A stretch of DNA of 64,000 nt, taken from positions 2,170,001 to 2,234,000 of the forward strand of contig NC_015554.1 in NCBI RefSeq assembly GCF_000213655.1. Direction: 5' to 3'. Positions 8,938 to 17,021 of this stretch are shown piece after piece; within the stretch, counting starts at the first letter, position 1, and the number at the start of each line of letters is the position of its first letter. The notes below the pieces were generated by a model. The model saw only the letters and a list, made by a program, of their open reading frames with translations, was not told where the DNA came from and ran no database searches. The stretch comes from Alteromonas naphthalenivorans (GTDB taxonomy: Bacteria; Pseudomonadota; Gammaproteobacteria; Enterobacterales; Alteromonadaceae). Position numbers and translations under genes: made by a program.

Positions 8938-9242
8938 CGACGCAAACAGCGAAGTAAAGTCCGAAGAAAGAGCCGTAAAGAAAGTCAAAGCACTTTGAAA
9001 ATTACCAATGTACGTTGACCCAATCTATGTAAATACAGCGCTTTATTCAAACAGTTCGCACAAATAGTCAGAGCCATTTTCAATCGCGCCACTGGGGCTT
9101 AAGCTGTAGTCATAAGACCAGCTTAGCTCGCGTTTCACCACAGTTATCTATTAGGTAAGTGGTACTGAAGCGCTGCCAGACGAGTCAGAGTTACAACCTG
9201 ATAAGGTAACAGGATATTTTAGAATGAAAATGTGTCCTGTCC
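8938..9242. other. Intergenic stretch before the IS element, with a possible gene remnant
   Basis: No intact gene. On the minus strand, 9043-9141 reads a 32-codon open stretch ending WSYDYSLSPSGAIENGSD...CELFE then stop, which has coding character and may be the C-terminal scrap of a lost gene; an in-frame stop lies directly upstream. The last bases before the IS (AATGTGTCCTGTCC) form the left flank of the insertion. Confidence 0.3.
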
Positions 9243-9261
9243 CTGAGGGATCCCCACGAAT
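9243..9261. repeat. IS terminal inverted repeat, left
   Basis: CTGAGGGATCCCCACGAAT; pairs with the right end with one mismatch at position 7. Confidence 0.85.
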
Positions 9262-10464
9262 TTAATTCCATACGGTTCCAGCCCAGGCCCCCTCGATGAT
9301 GGAGCTGTACCATTTGAGTGCAGCTTTCCACTGCCGCATAGAGAACCGTATTCGGCAAGCAATAGCCCTGAGTCCAAGGTAGTGGAATGAGAGTACGCTT
9401 CTGGTTTCGGTATTGGCTTGGAAGCGCCGATGCTTATTCGAAGAGACGAGCACCATACCCAGTAATATAGCCACGAGTGACGCTAACGTCGCAAGCAATA
9501 TCAATATGCTAAGGCGGCTCTTTTTCACAGTTTTGCTTTGTTCATAACCAAGTCCGAACTTGGTGCTTTTCATGTCTCTGAAGCCCTCTTCAATCTGCAT
9601 GCGCTGGCGATAAATAGCCACAACTTGTTTCGATAAGCTTCGATGAGGTGCTAGCGATGTCGCTAACAGCCACGGGGCTTTTGCTCCTTGTGCGTGAACT
9701 TTCGAACGCTTTGATGCCTTGCGTGTACCATCTGGATTTGAAGCGTGGCGTCCTTTCGTTTTCTGTTTAAAGAGAATAAGCGTACAGGAAAAGGGGTTGC
9801 TTCTTACTATTTGGCTGTTACCAAAACGCTTCGGTCGACAGGTCGCTTGGGCGTAGAGGTGGCGTATACACTGCCAACTATTACCGTTGTTGAGCGAGTA
9901 AAAGTGAGGTTTGCGAACGCGTCCGACAACGTCCCATCCTAGCGCTAAGACTTCTCTAAACCAGGGCGATTTATACCCTGCGTCGGTGACGATAATGGGC
10001 CGACAGTGGGAAGGTAATATGGCATGCAGCGTCTTTAAGAATGCCTTGTGCGTAGCTGGCTTTTCTTTAGTCTTGTTGCAGTGCACTTCTTGATAAAGTG
10101 TGATGGGCCGACCTTTCAAAGATATTGCTGCGCGTAAAAGGAAATGCGCTTTACAGTCATCTAGATCTGACCAGTCGATTGAGATAACAGGGCGTGAAGT
10201 GCTGCCACAAAATAGTTGGCAGATAGATGCGTAGATAAGCGGTGTTTCGTTTAACAAATGTGGGTTTGAAAGCAAACGGTCTGCACGCTTAATCCGATGC
10301 TTTTCAAAGGCTTTAGTATTAATCCCTCGACCTATGCTCGTTACAGTAGCTGCGCTTCCGATAAGCAAGCTTTTGACGCACGCTGTTACCGCATCTAGTC
10401 GAGTTTTATGCACATTGTAGCTGACAAGCGAAACGACTTTGTTCACAATAGATAAAGCATTCAT
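9262..10464 (-). CDS. IS4-family (IS10 group) transposase
   Basis: 400 residues, against 402 for IS10 transposase. The DDE triad is visible: Asp in VISIDWSDLDDCK, Asp in IIVTDAGYKSPWF, and Glu in the YREK-like signature YRQRMQIEEGFRDMKS. The N-terminal helical region (TSIGRGINTKAFEKHRIKRADRLL) matches the IS10 DNA-binding part. The longest frame begins at TTG 10509; ATG 10464 gives the IS10-like N-terminus and lies 112 bases inside the right end, as in IS10. No frameshift or premature stop is present, so the enzyme may be functional. Confidence 0.88.
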   Translation of the reverse strand: MNALSIVNKVVSLVSYNVHKTRLDAVTACVKSLLIGSAATVTSIGRGINTKAFEKHRIKRADRLLSNPHLLNETPLIYASICQLFCGSTSRPVISIDWSDLDDCKAHFLLRAAISLKGRPITLYQEVHCNKTKEKPATHKAFLKTLHAILPSHCRPIIVTDAGYKSPWFREVLALGWDVVGRVRKPHFYSLNNGNSWQCIRHLYAQATCRPKRFGNSQIVRSNPFSCTLILFKQKTKGRHASNPDGTRKASKRSKVHAQGAKAPWLLATSLAPHRSLSKQVVAIYRQRMQIEEGFRDMKSTKFGLGYEQSKTVKKSRLSILILLATLASLVAILLGMVLVSSNKHRRFQANTETRSVLSFHYLGLRAIACRIRFSMRQWKAALKWYSSIIEGAWAGTVWN

Positions 10465-10557
10465 GGCTGTTTGGTCTCGGTGATTTTTGGCGATTGATCT
10501 GATCACCAAACATCATGAATGTTCCTATCTTTTTTATCTCACTGATATCGCTATATT

Positions 10558-10576
10558 ATTCGTGGGGATACCTCAG
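10558..10576. repeat. IS terminal inverted repeat, right
   Basis: ATTCGTGGGGATACCTCAG on the plus strand, the reverse complement of the left end except for one base. Confidence 0.85.
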
Positions 10577-10606
10577 ATTCTGCCCCCTTATTTTATCCCC
10601 ACATAC

Positions 10607-11863
10607 TTATAAAGCTGTTCTTTCGCCGGTTTCTGTAAGCCGATAAAAGTTTTCCCTTTCAATCAATAACGCCTCAGAATGTTTTGTTGGAAAACTTCCT
10701 CGATAGTCATTAGGGTGCTTCACGTCAATAGCGAACACGCGGCCATCAAATTGCTTATTTACCTTAAACTGCAAGGTGTGACCTACCGTTATTGAGCGAG
10801 CATCAAATTTATCTAATGTTTGCTGTATAGATGTATTGCTGGCGTCACCTTTGAAATACCCTCGATACCATGCCAGTCCAGTCTCGGTTGAAATTAACGA
10901 TTCAGTTACCTTGTCAGCCACGCCGGGGAAATACATTTGTCGATAATAAGCTTTAGACTTGTTGTTTATCTGTTGCAAACTTAAATCAAGGTTCGCGATA
11001 TCTTCATGAATACCGCCATGTACAAACAAATGGCCATTAATTTTTTCAATGGTATTTTTACTGGCAAGCCAGCGCCCTATATATGAATTGTGACTGAATA
11101 AATCGGCTTGGCTTTTGCCAATTAAGCCCGCAATGGGAATATACTTATTGGCCGCCGATTTAAAATTGCCTTGAAGGTTTTTCAGCTCGTGATTGCCAAT
11201 AATATAATGCACCACCCCACCCGCTTTTTGGGCATCTTGTTCTAGCTTATAAATGAACCAAAGCAATTGGGTAGTAGAAAATCCTCTGTCTACCATGTCG
11301 CCCACTAGCACTAAATGGCCTTCACCAAACTGCCATTCAAGGTTTTCATTTATAACACTATGGGTAATAAGGAAATCACGGAAGGTTTTGTAATTCCCTT
11401 CTAAGTCAGACATTGCCAAAATAGGCGCAGTGCTTTCATACACCGACGGCGTATTGGTGTTCAATGTGTCTAATGGCTTTAAATTGAAGGTAAACGTGGC
11501 ATCTTCTAAAGCAAAATAAACCTTAAGGGGCTCTGCTGTTTGGTTTGTTAAAGGCACGGAGCGTTTTTCAATGAAGAAGTTTTCTTCTCGGCTTCCGCGG
11601 ATGTAATTAATTTCAACGCCAGTACCTAGAAGATCAGCACCTACATTATCAGAGCCTGTAACATTAGTGCCTATCTGTGTCTCATCGTTAAAAAATACAA
11701 AGGGCCCTTCCCCGCCTACTTTATAAGCCAATGGGGCGTCTCCGATATCGATAGAGCCATGCTGGCTTATTAAGACACCCACACCAATAATAGCCAATAC
11801 AAAAGAAACAAGTAGAAAATGCCCGACTGATTTCGCTATACGTTTCGCTGCGCGCTTAAGCAT
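10607..11863 (-). CDS. Membrane-anchored metallophosphoesterase (calcineurin-like)
   Basis: 418 residues. An N-terminal anchor (FLLVSFVLAIIGVGVLI, about residues 17-35) places the catalytic domain in the periplasm. Metal-binding motifs appear in order: SDLEGN, GDMVDRG, GNHE, VHGGIHED and VGHTLQF. Motif I has Glu where most PPP-type phosphatases have His (DxHG); I know this DxEGN variant in a bacterial subgroup, so it is probably a real subfamily. ATG 11863 overlaps the stop of the HAAS gene and is preferred over TTG 11881. Third gene of a PadR/HAAS operon. Substrate unknown; 2-4 membrane stress-related roles cannot be separated from sequence. Confidence 0.78.
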   Translation of the reverse strand: MLKRAAKRIAKSVGHFLLVSFVLAIIGVGVLISQHGSIDIGDAPLAYKVGGEGPFVFFNDETQIGTNVTGSDNVGADLLGTGVEINYIRGSREENFFIEKRSVPLTNQTAEPLKVYFALEDATFTFNLKPLDTLNTNTPSVYESTAPILAMSDLEGNYKTFRDFLITHSVINENLEWQFGEGHLVLVGDMVDRGFSTTQLLWFIYKLEQDAQKAGGVVHYIIGNHELKNLQGNFKSAANKYIPIAGLIGKSQADLFSHNSYIGRWLASKNTIEKINGHLFVHGGIHEDIANLDLSLQQINNKSKAYYRQMYFPGVADKVTESLISTETGLAWYRGYFKGDASNTSIQQTLDKFDARSITVGHTLQFKVNKQFDGRVFAIDVKHPNDYRGSFPTKHSEALLIERENFYRLTETGERTAL

Positions 11864-12434
11864 ACTGATAGCCAACAGCAAACCGTTTAAGCAAAGCCAG
11901 AATGCGATAGGTTAATAGGCTAATCGCGTAGGCACTTACCAAGGCAACCGGCGTTATCCATAAACCTGTAATAGTAGCCTCGCTACTTGCCAATATAGGG
12001 TTACTTAAAAAGCCAATAGCAACTGAATTTCCCTCAGCTTCTACCCAAAAGGCAATGCCGTTGGGCAGCAATAAGTTTGCAAATGCCAATACAATTAGTG
12101 CCAAACCCGTACCATAACCAAAAGCCAACATGCCCCAATACAAAGTTTTAGACAGGCCTTTAGTGACGGATGTTAAAGGCCGAAACCCTTTAGGTGGGGG
12201 TGTGCCTTGTTGAATATGACTCACGTAATTTTCGGCAAGTACTCTAGGCGCACCAAGCCCAGACAAGATGCTTTCAATATTGGCTTTTTTTCCTGCCATT
12301 TCCTGTTGATCGATAACATCATAAATATGAGATTCAATTTCTTGAATGACTTCTGCTGCATCTTCAGAACTTAACGAGGCCAAGTAACGACTAAAGCTTT
12401 TCAGGTAGTTGCTAATTTGTTCCCTTCCACTCAT
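11856..12434 (-). CDS. HAAS/DUF1700 domain membrane protein
   Basis: 192 residues. The N-terminal helical HAAS domain (YLKSFSRYLASLSSEDAAEVIQEIESHI, then GKKANIESILSGLGAPRVLAENY) is followed by three hydrophobic segments (about residues 98-122, 138-150 and 155-180). HAAS proteins are typically encoded next to PadR regulators, as here, and are thought to work as membrane partners in stress sensing. AAAGGA lies before the ATG. It overlaps the downstream phosphoesterase start by 8 bases and lies 4 bases after padR, so the three are translated as a unit. Confidence 0.85.
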   Translation of the reverse strand: MSGREQISNYLKSFSRYLASLSSEDAAEVIQEIESHIYDVIDQQEMAGKKANIESILSGLGAPRVLAENYVSHIQQGTPPPKGFRPLTSVTKGLSKTLYWGMLAFGYGTGLALIVLAFANLLLPNGIAFWVEAEGNSVAIGFLSNPILASSEATITGLWITPVALVSAYAISLLTYRILALLKRFAVGYQYA

Positions 12435-12438
12435 TTCA

Positions 12439-12843
12439 TTATCCTTTTCTTTTTCCAGTTTCTGTCACGTTGTCTGCACCGTTACCTTCGCCGATAGCTG
12501 AATCTGCTAGCAGCGATTCCATATCGACTACCGAACGCTTCCAGCGTGCGCGCAGAATATGTAACCGTTCAAGACCATTTTCGGTAAGCGAGTAATATTT
12601 TCGTGGGCGTACTTCACCCTCTTGATGCCATTTCGCATTCAGTACCCCTTCGCGCTTCAGCCTATCGAGCAATGGGTAAAGCGTGCCTTCACTAATCACC
12701 ATGGTTTCAAAACCATGCAGGTAATTAAGTATCGCCAGCCCGTATTTTTCTTCGCCCGCGACTGCGGCAAGTATGGCCAACTCTAAGGTGCCTTTGCGAA
12801 GTTGCGCATCCCACTTCGCACTTGGATTTGAAGCTTCTGTCAT
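12439..12843 (-). CDS. PadR family transcriptional regulator
   Basis: 134 residues with the PadR winged-helix domain: KGTLELAILAAV, then EKYGLAILNYLHGFETMVISEGTLYPLLDRL (recognition helix), then the wing GEVRPRKYYSLTENGLERLH, and a short C-terminal dimerisation helix. GGAAGAT precedes the ATG. It is the first gene of the padR-HAAS-phosphoesterase operon. A 19-bp palindrome 26 bases upstream is a likely autoregulatory operator. Confidence 0.88.
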   Translation of the reverse strand: MTEASNPSAKWDAQLRKGTLELAILAAVAGEEKYGLAILNYLHGFETMVISEGTLYPLLDRLKREGVLNAKWHQEGEVRPRKYYSLTENGLERLHILRARWKRSVVDMESLLADSAIGEGNGADNVTETGKRKG

Positions 12844-12868
12844 GATCTTCCAGCTAGGTTAAACTTAT

Positions 12869-12887
12869 TACTATGCAATACATAGTA
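12869..12887. promoter_or_regulatory. Probable PadR operator
   Basis: TACTATG-CAATA-CATAGTA, a perfect 7-bp inverted repeat in the type of AT-rich palindrome bound by PadR proteins. On the minus strand it overlaps TATACT at 12885-12890, a good -10 candidate for padR, so binding would block transcription. A further partial copy (ATAGCATAGT) lies at about 12894-12903. Confidence 0.6.
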
Positions 12888-13005
12888 TAGTTTATAGCAT
12901 AGTGATTAAACAAAATACACTTTTCTCTTTTAGCGGAGCGTGTTGGTGGTTTTGATCAATTAGCGAAGTACGCTAATCTACTTTGTTATTTAGTTTGTTA
13001 TTTAA

Positions 13006-13032
13006 TTTGGGGGAATTAGGCGGTAATCTGGA
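13006..13032 (+). promoter_or_regulatory. Conserved G-run/GGTAATCTGGA motif, copy 2
   Basis: TTTGGGGGAA, then TTAGGC, then GGTAATCTGGA. It matches copy 1 at 7024-7049 in all but a few bases. It ends 28 bases before the start of the 109-residue gene. Confidence 0.4.
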
Positions 13033-13060
13033 TTTATTCACCAAAGGAAAATGTGCCCAC

Positions 13061-13390
13061 ATGGAATATCTCTATTTAGTAGCCTTGCTTATATTTCTGT
13101 TTACTTTTTTTATGTTCCGCTCACCACGCCTAAATAATCCGAAGCATGTATTGCAAGACGTTGGTGATGAAGTGTTAATTCTTCATACTCCCTTGGCAAG
13201 ATTGTGGCCGTCTCAGGGTAAGCGAATTAATAAACAAAACGCAGCGCGTATTCAACATGCCGACAACATTATTACGGTATTTAATCATAGTTCAAATGCC
13301 ATCGATATCACCCTATCACAAAGACATACTGCGCTTGTGTTTGACCGAGCTTGCCTGTTATTTCCAAATGCTGAGAGAGTCTCTATTTAG
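13061..13390 (+). CDS. Hypothetical single-span membrane protein
   Basis: 109 residues from ATG 13061; AAAGGA lies 12 bases upstream. One N-terminal helix (YLYLVALLIFLFTFFMF) is followed by a soluble domain of about 85 residues starting RSPRLNNPKHVLQDVGDE. The family is not recognised. The frame also extends to TTG 12983, which would put the conserved motif inside the gene and is unlikely. The MreB-like gene follows 121 bases downstream on the same strand. Confidence 0.6.
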   Translation: MEYLYLVALLIFLFTFFMFRSPRLNNPKHVLQDVGDEVLILHTPLARLWPSQGKRINKQNAARIQHADNIITVFNHSSNAIDITLSQRHTALVFDRACLLFPNAERVSI

Positions 13391-13511
13391 TGGTTATCAA
13401 CTATATTTTGTCGTTCCCAACGTCAGTGACACAAACACTTGTAGAGATATAGAATAAAACTATTATAAAAATTGAAATCTACCCTGCCCCACCCATGCTA
13501 AGGAAATTAAG

Positions 13512-14105
13512 ATGCTGTCAAATTTACGTTCTAGATTTGCACCGATCATGTACATGCAAATTTGGGAGCATCGATTAAAAGTCACTGATACCGCAAAGCG
13601 CACGTCCTTTGATGATTACCCCGTTGTAGTCATAAAGACGACCGACAAAGGTCAGAAACTAATATCGGGAATTGGTAAAGAAGCGAGTAAAAATCTTCAA
13701 CAGGATGAAATTGCCGTAAACCCTTTCTCACACCCCAGAGTACTTTTTTCTGATTTCTATGTAGGCGAAAAGCTACTACAACACGCTTTTAAGCACTTAA
13801 GTACTAACCAAATATTACGGCCCAGACCTAAGGTCATTATCCATCCTATGGAAAAAACCGAAGGTGGTCTCACTATGATTGAAAAGCGAGCTTTTAAAGA
13901 GTTAGCTATTGGTGCAGGCGCAATAGCAGTAAAGATTCATTCTGGCTCCCCGTTAAATTTTGAAACAGTAAATTTTGATGAACTTGAAGATGACGATAAG
14001 CCTACAATTCAAAATATTTCACCGGCTTCAACGTCGGCTAGCTATGGTATCTTTGCCATTTATCTTGCAATATTAATCTTAGCTGTTTGGTACTTAGGCA
14101 AGTAA
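13512..14105 (+). CDS. Truncated MreB-like protein with C-terminal membrane helix
   Basis: 197 residues. Residues 1-145 align by eye with the first half of MreB: LRSRFAP at the N-terminus, DFYVGEKLLQHAFKH (MreB: DFFVTEKMLQHFIKQ), ILRPRPKVIIHP (MreB: FMRPSPRVLVCVP), then IEKRAFKELAIGAGAIAVKI (MreB: ERRAIRESAQGAGAREV). The phosphate-1 loop DLGTANT is replaced by QIWEHRL, and the second actin half with DIGGGT is absent. Instead an acidic linker (ELEDDD) leads to a terminal helix (YGIFAIYLAILILAVWYL). It should not bind ATP like MreB and may modulate the cytoskeleton or be a domesticated fragment. AAGGAAA precedes the ATG. Confidence 0.7.
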   Translation: MLSNLRSRFAPIMYMQIWEHRLKVTDTAKRTSFDDYPVVVIKTTDKGQKLISGIGKEASKNLQQDEIAVNPFSHPRVLFSDFYVGEKLLQHAFKHLSTNQILRPRPKVIIHPMEKTEGGLTMIEKRAFKELAIGAGAIAVKIHSGSPLNFETVNFDELEDDDKPTIQNISPASTSASYGIFAIYLAILILAVWYLGK

Positions 14106-14133
14106 AACAGTTTGAAAGGCCTTGAGTATTAAA

Positions 14134-14333
14134 ATGTCTGAATATTTAGATACATCGAAAATTAGAAAGGAACGCTAGCCCATGAATTAGTGCATGTGCG
14201 GCAGATAGAAAATGCCAGCTTAGATAAAATAATAACGCAGCATTATTCTGATTTAGCAGCGTACGGTTACGATAATGCGCCGTTAGAAGTAGAAGCTTTT
14301 GAAGCGAATAAAAAATATAGCGCCGACTGGTAG
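14134..14333 (+). pseudogene. Frameshifted remnant of a small HExxH metallopeptidase-like protein
   Basis: ATG 14134 opens MSEYLDTSKIRKER then stops. One base out of phase, the sequence continues KGTLAHELVHVRQIENAS and ends near PLEVEAFEANKKYSADW at TAG 14331. HELVH is a zinc-protease signature with a downstream Glu as possible third ligand. The two frames read as one protein of about 65 residues broken by a single-base shift. There is no start codon for the second frame. Confidence 0.55.
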
Positions 14334-14392
14334 TAATAGGGTTAGTGTAAGTTCGGTGTCATCGTCTACGTCATTTTGCTATTTAAAGAGGC

Positions 14393-14553
14393 ATGTTTTC
14401 ATTATTACCGTTATCAGCAAAACAAATGCAGTTACTACAAGGTGAGTTCGTTATTTACGGCATGCCAAACGGTAGAATTAATATTGCAGGCTTAAGAAGT
14501 CGGAAATACCCATTCTAGCCGCTGCCATCATGTCGAAAATTTCGCGAAAATGA
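14393..14553 (+). pseudogene. C-terminal remnant of an aromatic/aspartate aminotransferase
   Basis: The frame starting RGMFSLLPLSAKQMQ and continuing to FVIYGMPNGRINIAGLR matches the C-terminal end of AspC/TyrB-type aminotransferases (typically RGMFSFTGLTKEQV...GRINVAGL). It hits TAG at about 14516, but a one-base shift restores a plausible tail, IPILAAAIMSKISRK then stop. Only about 55 of some 397 residues remain, with no PLP lysine. Confidence 0.65.
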
Positions 14554-14611
14554 TAAGCTTTAAAAAAACACCTAATAGGTTTTCAATTTTTAGCTATAGC
14601 AGCAAAAAAAA

Positions 14612-15247
14612 GGCACAACTATTTATACATTATATTGGGATAAAGGCGGCGCGAATATGGCTACCCACGCCATTTTTGAAGAGCTTGGCGTTTCTTATGA
14701 GTTAATAGAAATAGACTTAGCTAAAAACATGCAAAAATCGCCTGAATATTTAGCCATTAACCCAAACGGTAAAGTGCCTACGTTGGTGCATGAAGGGCGA
14801 GTTATTTATGAATCTGCCGCAATATTACTGTATGTGATAGATCAGTACCCAGAATCTGGACTAGCGCCTGATATACACTCTCGTGCACGCGGCTTGTACT
14901 ATCAATACTTATTTTGGATGTCTTCTACGCTGCAAGAGGCCGCCAACCGCTGGGCGCACCCTGAACAATACGTTAGCGGCGACAGCAATTTGCAGCAAGT
15001 AAAAGATAACGCGAATGATATGCTCACCCATTGCTGGGGCGTACTTGAAAAAGTGCTCACCAATAATGGACCATGGCTAGTAGGTGAGCAACTTACTGCT
15101 GCCGACTTCCACTTGTTCATGGTTGCCTAATGGAGCCGTCGGTATGCCAGTAAAGCTCAAGACTGGCCGCATTTAAATGCGCACTATCAAACCATGCTAA
15201 GCCGTAACGCGGTGAAAAACATGATGGCACAAGAAGGATTGGATTAG
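14612..15247 (+). pseudogene. Glutathione S-transferase, start lost and interrupted by a stop codon
   Basis: An intact-looking GST thioredoxin fold reads TTIYTLYWDKGGANMATHAI from 14615, with PNGKVPTLV and the YESAAI glutathione-binding turn, then a helical C-domain ending WLVGEQLTAADFHLFMVA. A TAA at 15128-15130 interrupts it, but the same frame continues WSRRYASKAQDWPHLNAHY to a second stop at 15245. Upstream of TTIYTL there is no start codon, only an A8 run and an in-frame stop, so the usual Met appears lost. The largest intact frame, 14657-15130, would lack both ends. Confidence 0.75.
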
Positions 15248-15365
15248 GGCTCTTAATAAAGATATATTCATAGCGCTTAAGGAATAACTGCCCAACCTCA
15301 AGTGTTAGAGGTTAGTAGTCTGACGTTAGTACATTCAGTCCTATTGTTTGCTAGAGGAGCTCATC

Positions 15366-16226
15366 ATGAAAGTCTCTGTTGAAATAGTAAATGCATTTAT
15401 TGACGGTGACATAGGTGGAAACCCCGCCGGTGTAGTTTTAGATGCGAACCCCTTAACGGCACAGCAGAAGCTTATAGTGGCGCAAAAAGTGGGGCTTTCT
15501 GAAACCGCCTTTGTTTCAAACTCAGAAGTTGCCACTATAAAGCTGGAGTTTTTCACCCCCGTACAGCAAATAGCGCATTGCGGTCATGCCACCATAGCGA
15601 CGTTTAGCAGAATGAGTGAGCTTGGCCTAGTACAAAATGGTCGGATGTCGAAAGAGACGGTAGATGGAACCAGAGAAATAATCATTGATGGTTCAATGGC
15701 ATTTATGGAGCAATCACGGCCAATCTACACGGATGTGTTAAACACCGAAGAAGTGCGCGCTGCGCTTAATCTTTCAAGCGACGTACCGCTTCATTCAATA
15801 TCAATTGTGAATACGGGGAACGCCTTTTTACTTGTACCTCTTCACAATGCATCTTCAGTAGCAGAAATTCAGCCCAATCAAGATCTCATCAAGAAAATAA
15901 GCGCACAATATGACCTAATAGGTTTTTACGTTTTTTCTAGTGAAACCACTGTGCCCGGGCGTCACGCGGGCGCTAGAATGTTTGCCCCACGCTATGGCAT
16001 TGACGAAGAGGCTGCTACCGGTATGGCTGCTGGCCCTTTAGCCTGCTACCTTCATGACCGTAAGGGTATAGATGAAACGACTTTGTTTATTGAACAAGGC
16101 CATTTGATGCATCCCCCATCAGGTAGCGTGATAAGTGTTGATTTACAGTTGGTTGATGGTTGTATTACTCGTTTGATGGCTGGCGGCGTTGGCCGCTCAA
16201 TTCAACAGATTGAAATAGACATTTAA
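15366..16226 (+). CDS. PhzF family isomerase/epimerase
   Basis: 286 residues, the normal PhzF size, with two related halves of the diaminopimelate epimerase-like fold. VNAFIDGDIGGNPAGVVL opens the protein; the catalytic Glu lies in LSETAFV, HCGHAT marks the first half and DEEAATGMAAGPLACYL the second. The reaction of most family members is unknown; only PhzF itself acts in phenazine synthesis, and no phenazine genes are nearby. AGGAG at 15355-15359 selects ATG 15366 over the longer frame. Confidence 0.88.
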   Translation: MKVSVEIVNAFIDGDIGGNPAGVVLDANPLTAQQKLIVAQKVGLSETAFVSNSEVATIKLEFFTPVQQIAHCGHATIATFSRMSELGLVQNGRMSKETVDGTREIIIDGSMAFMEQSRPIYTDVLNTEEVRAALNLSSDVPLHSISIVNTGNAFLLVPLHNASSVAEIQPNQDLIKKISAQYDLIGFYVFSSETTVPGRHAGARMFAPRYGIDEEAATGMAAGPLACYLHDRKGIDETTLFIEQGHLMHPPSGSVISVDLQLVDGCITRLMAGGVGRSIQQIEIDI

Positions 16227-16328
16227 ACTCATAAGCCACATAACAAGTGTAAGCACTTTACATTGCTCAAAATTATTATATAGCAAGGTGATACGTTTCA
16301 AAGAACAAGTTTCAAGGAAGAGTTAAGC

Positions 16329-16940
16329 ATGCTCGATTTATTGTCGTATACTGGGATAGTCGCATCAATATGGATTGTTGTGGGCATTTACATCGCGTCG
16401 TTATATTACCCGAACTATAGTCACGCCAAACAATTCTGTAGTGAACTTGGCGCTTTTGGTAGCCCAACCCAAAAACTATCCCCCGCTATTAACAACTACC
16501 CATTAGGCTTTTTATTTATCCTATTTGGCTACTATTTAATAGTGGCTGACTCGGCGCACAATCCCTCATCAATTACCCCCACTACAATAATAGGTGCAAT
16601 GGTGATTATTCATGGCCTATGCACCTGGGTCTGCGGCTACTTCCCAATGGATGCCGACCCTTACACCTCTAAACCAACAACAAGCTGTAAAATTCATACG
16701 TGGTCAGGGCTAGTTATGCTGCTGTCATTTATTATCGCGCCCGCTGTCGTGATATTTTCAAGCGTCTACCCAATAGCACTGCGCTTATTTTCGTTTTATT
16801 GCATTCTGGGCTGTTTCTTTTTTTCTTATAAATTATCAGGTGCACTGAAAGCTAAAACTCACCCTGGACTATATCAACGTTTGAGTTATGGCTTTCAAAT
16901 ACTTTGGCTATTTGTCTATTCGCTCTACTCAATAGGATAA
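16329..16940 (+). CDS. DUF998 family membrane protein
   Basis: 203 residues with about six hydrophobic helices. The family's SELGAFGSP motif follows the first helix, and GYFPMDADP lies before the fourth. AAGGAAGAG precedes the ATG. Function unknown. It is a single gene ending in a hairpin with a T6 tract. Confidence 0.82.
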   Translation: MLDLLSYTGIVASIWIVVGIYIASLYYPNYSHAKQFCSELGAFGSPTQKLSPAINNYPLGFLFILFGYYLIVADSAHNPSSITPTTIIGAMVIIHGLCTWVCGYFPMDADPYTSKPTTSCKIHTWSGLVMLLSFIIAPAVVIFSSVYPIALRLFSFYCILGCFFFSYKLSGALKAKTHPGLYQRLSYGFQILWLFVYSLYSIG

Positions 16941-16978
16941 AAACTAGCATGTGGCCGACACTTCTCAAAAGACGTTAT

Positions 16979-17021
16979 GCTGACATTACGCGAACCAACA
17001 CTTATTGTTGTCAGCTTTTTT
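16979..17021 (+). terminator. Rho-independent terminator of the DUF998 gene
   Basis: GCTGACA (16979-16985) pairs with TGTCAGC (17009-17015), followed by TTTTTT. The 23-base loop contains a smaller AACA/TGTT stem. It overlaps the last codons of the leftward small membrane-protein gene. Confidence 0.6.

Larger units (their letters stand above)
9243..10576 (-). mobile_element. IS10-group IS4-family insertion sequence
   Basis: 1334 bp, bounded by 19-bp inverted repeats CTGAGGGATCCCCACGAAT (left) and CTGAGGTATCCCCACGAAT (right, read inwards), 18 of 19 identical. These resemble the IS10 ends (CTGAGAGATCCCC) and the length is close to the 1329 bp of IS10. It contains one full-length transposase gene. 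The 9-bp flanks are GTCCTGTCC and ATTCTGCCC, only 6 of 9 identical, so there is no clean target duplication. It sits 30 bp beyond the stop of the phosphoesterase gene and breaks no visible gene. Confidence 0.9.

Noticed and set aside
9234..10585. Target site duplication of the IS element
   Set aside because: The 9-bp flanks differ at three positions, so a duplication cannot be claimed.
10607..11863. Degenerate, inactive phosphatase because of Glu in motif I
   Set aside because: All other metal motifs are intact and a DxEGN variant is familiar from a bacterial subgroup, so loss of function is not supported.
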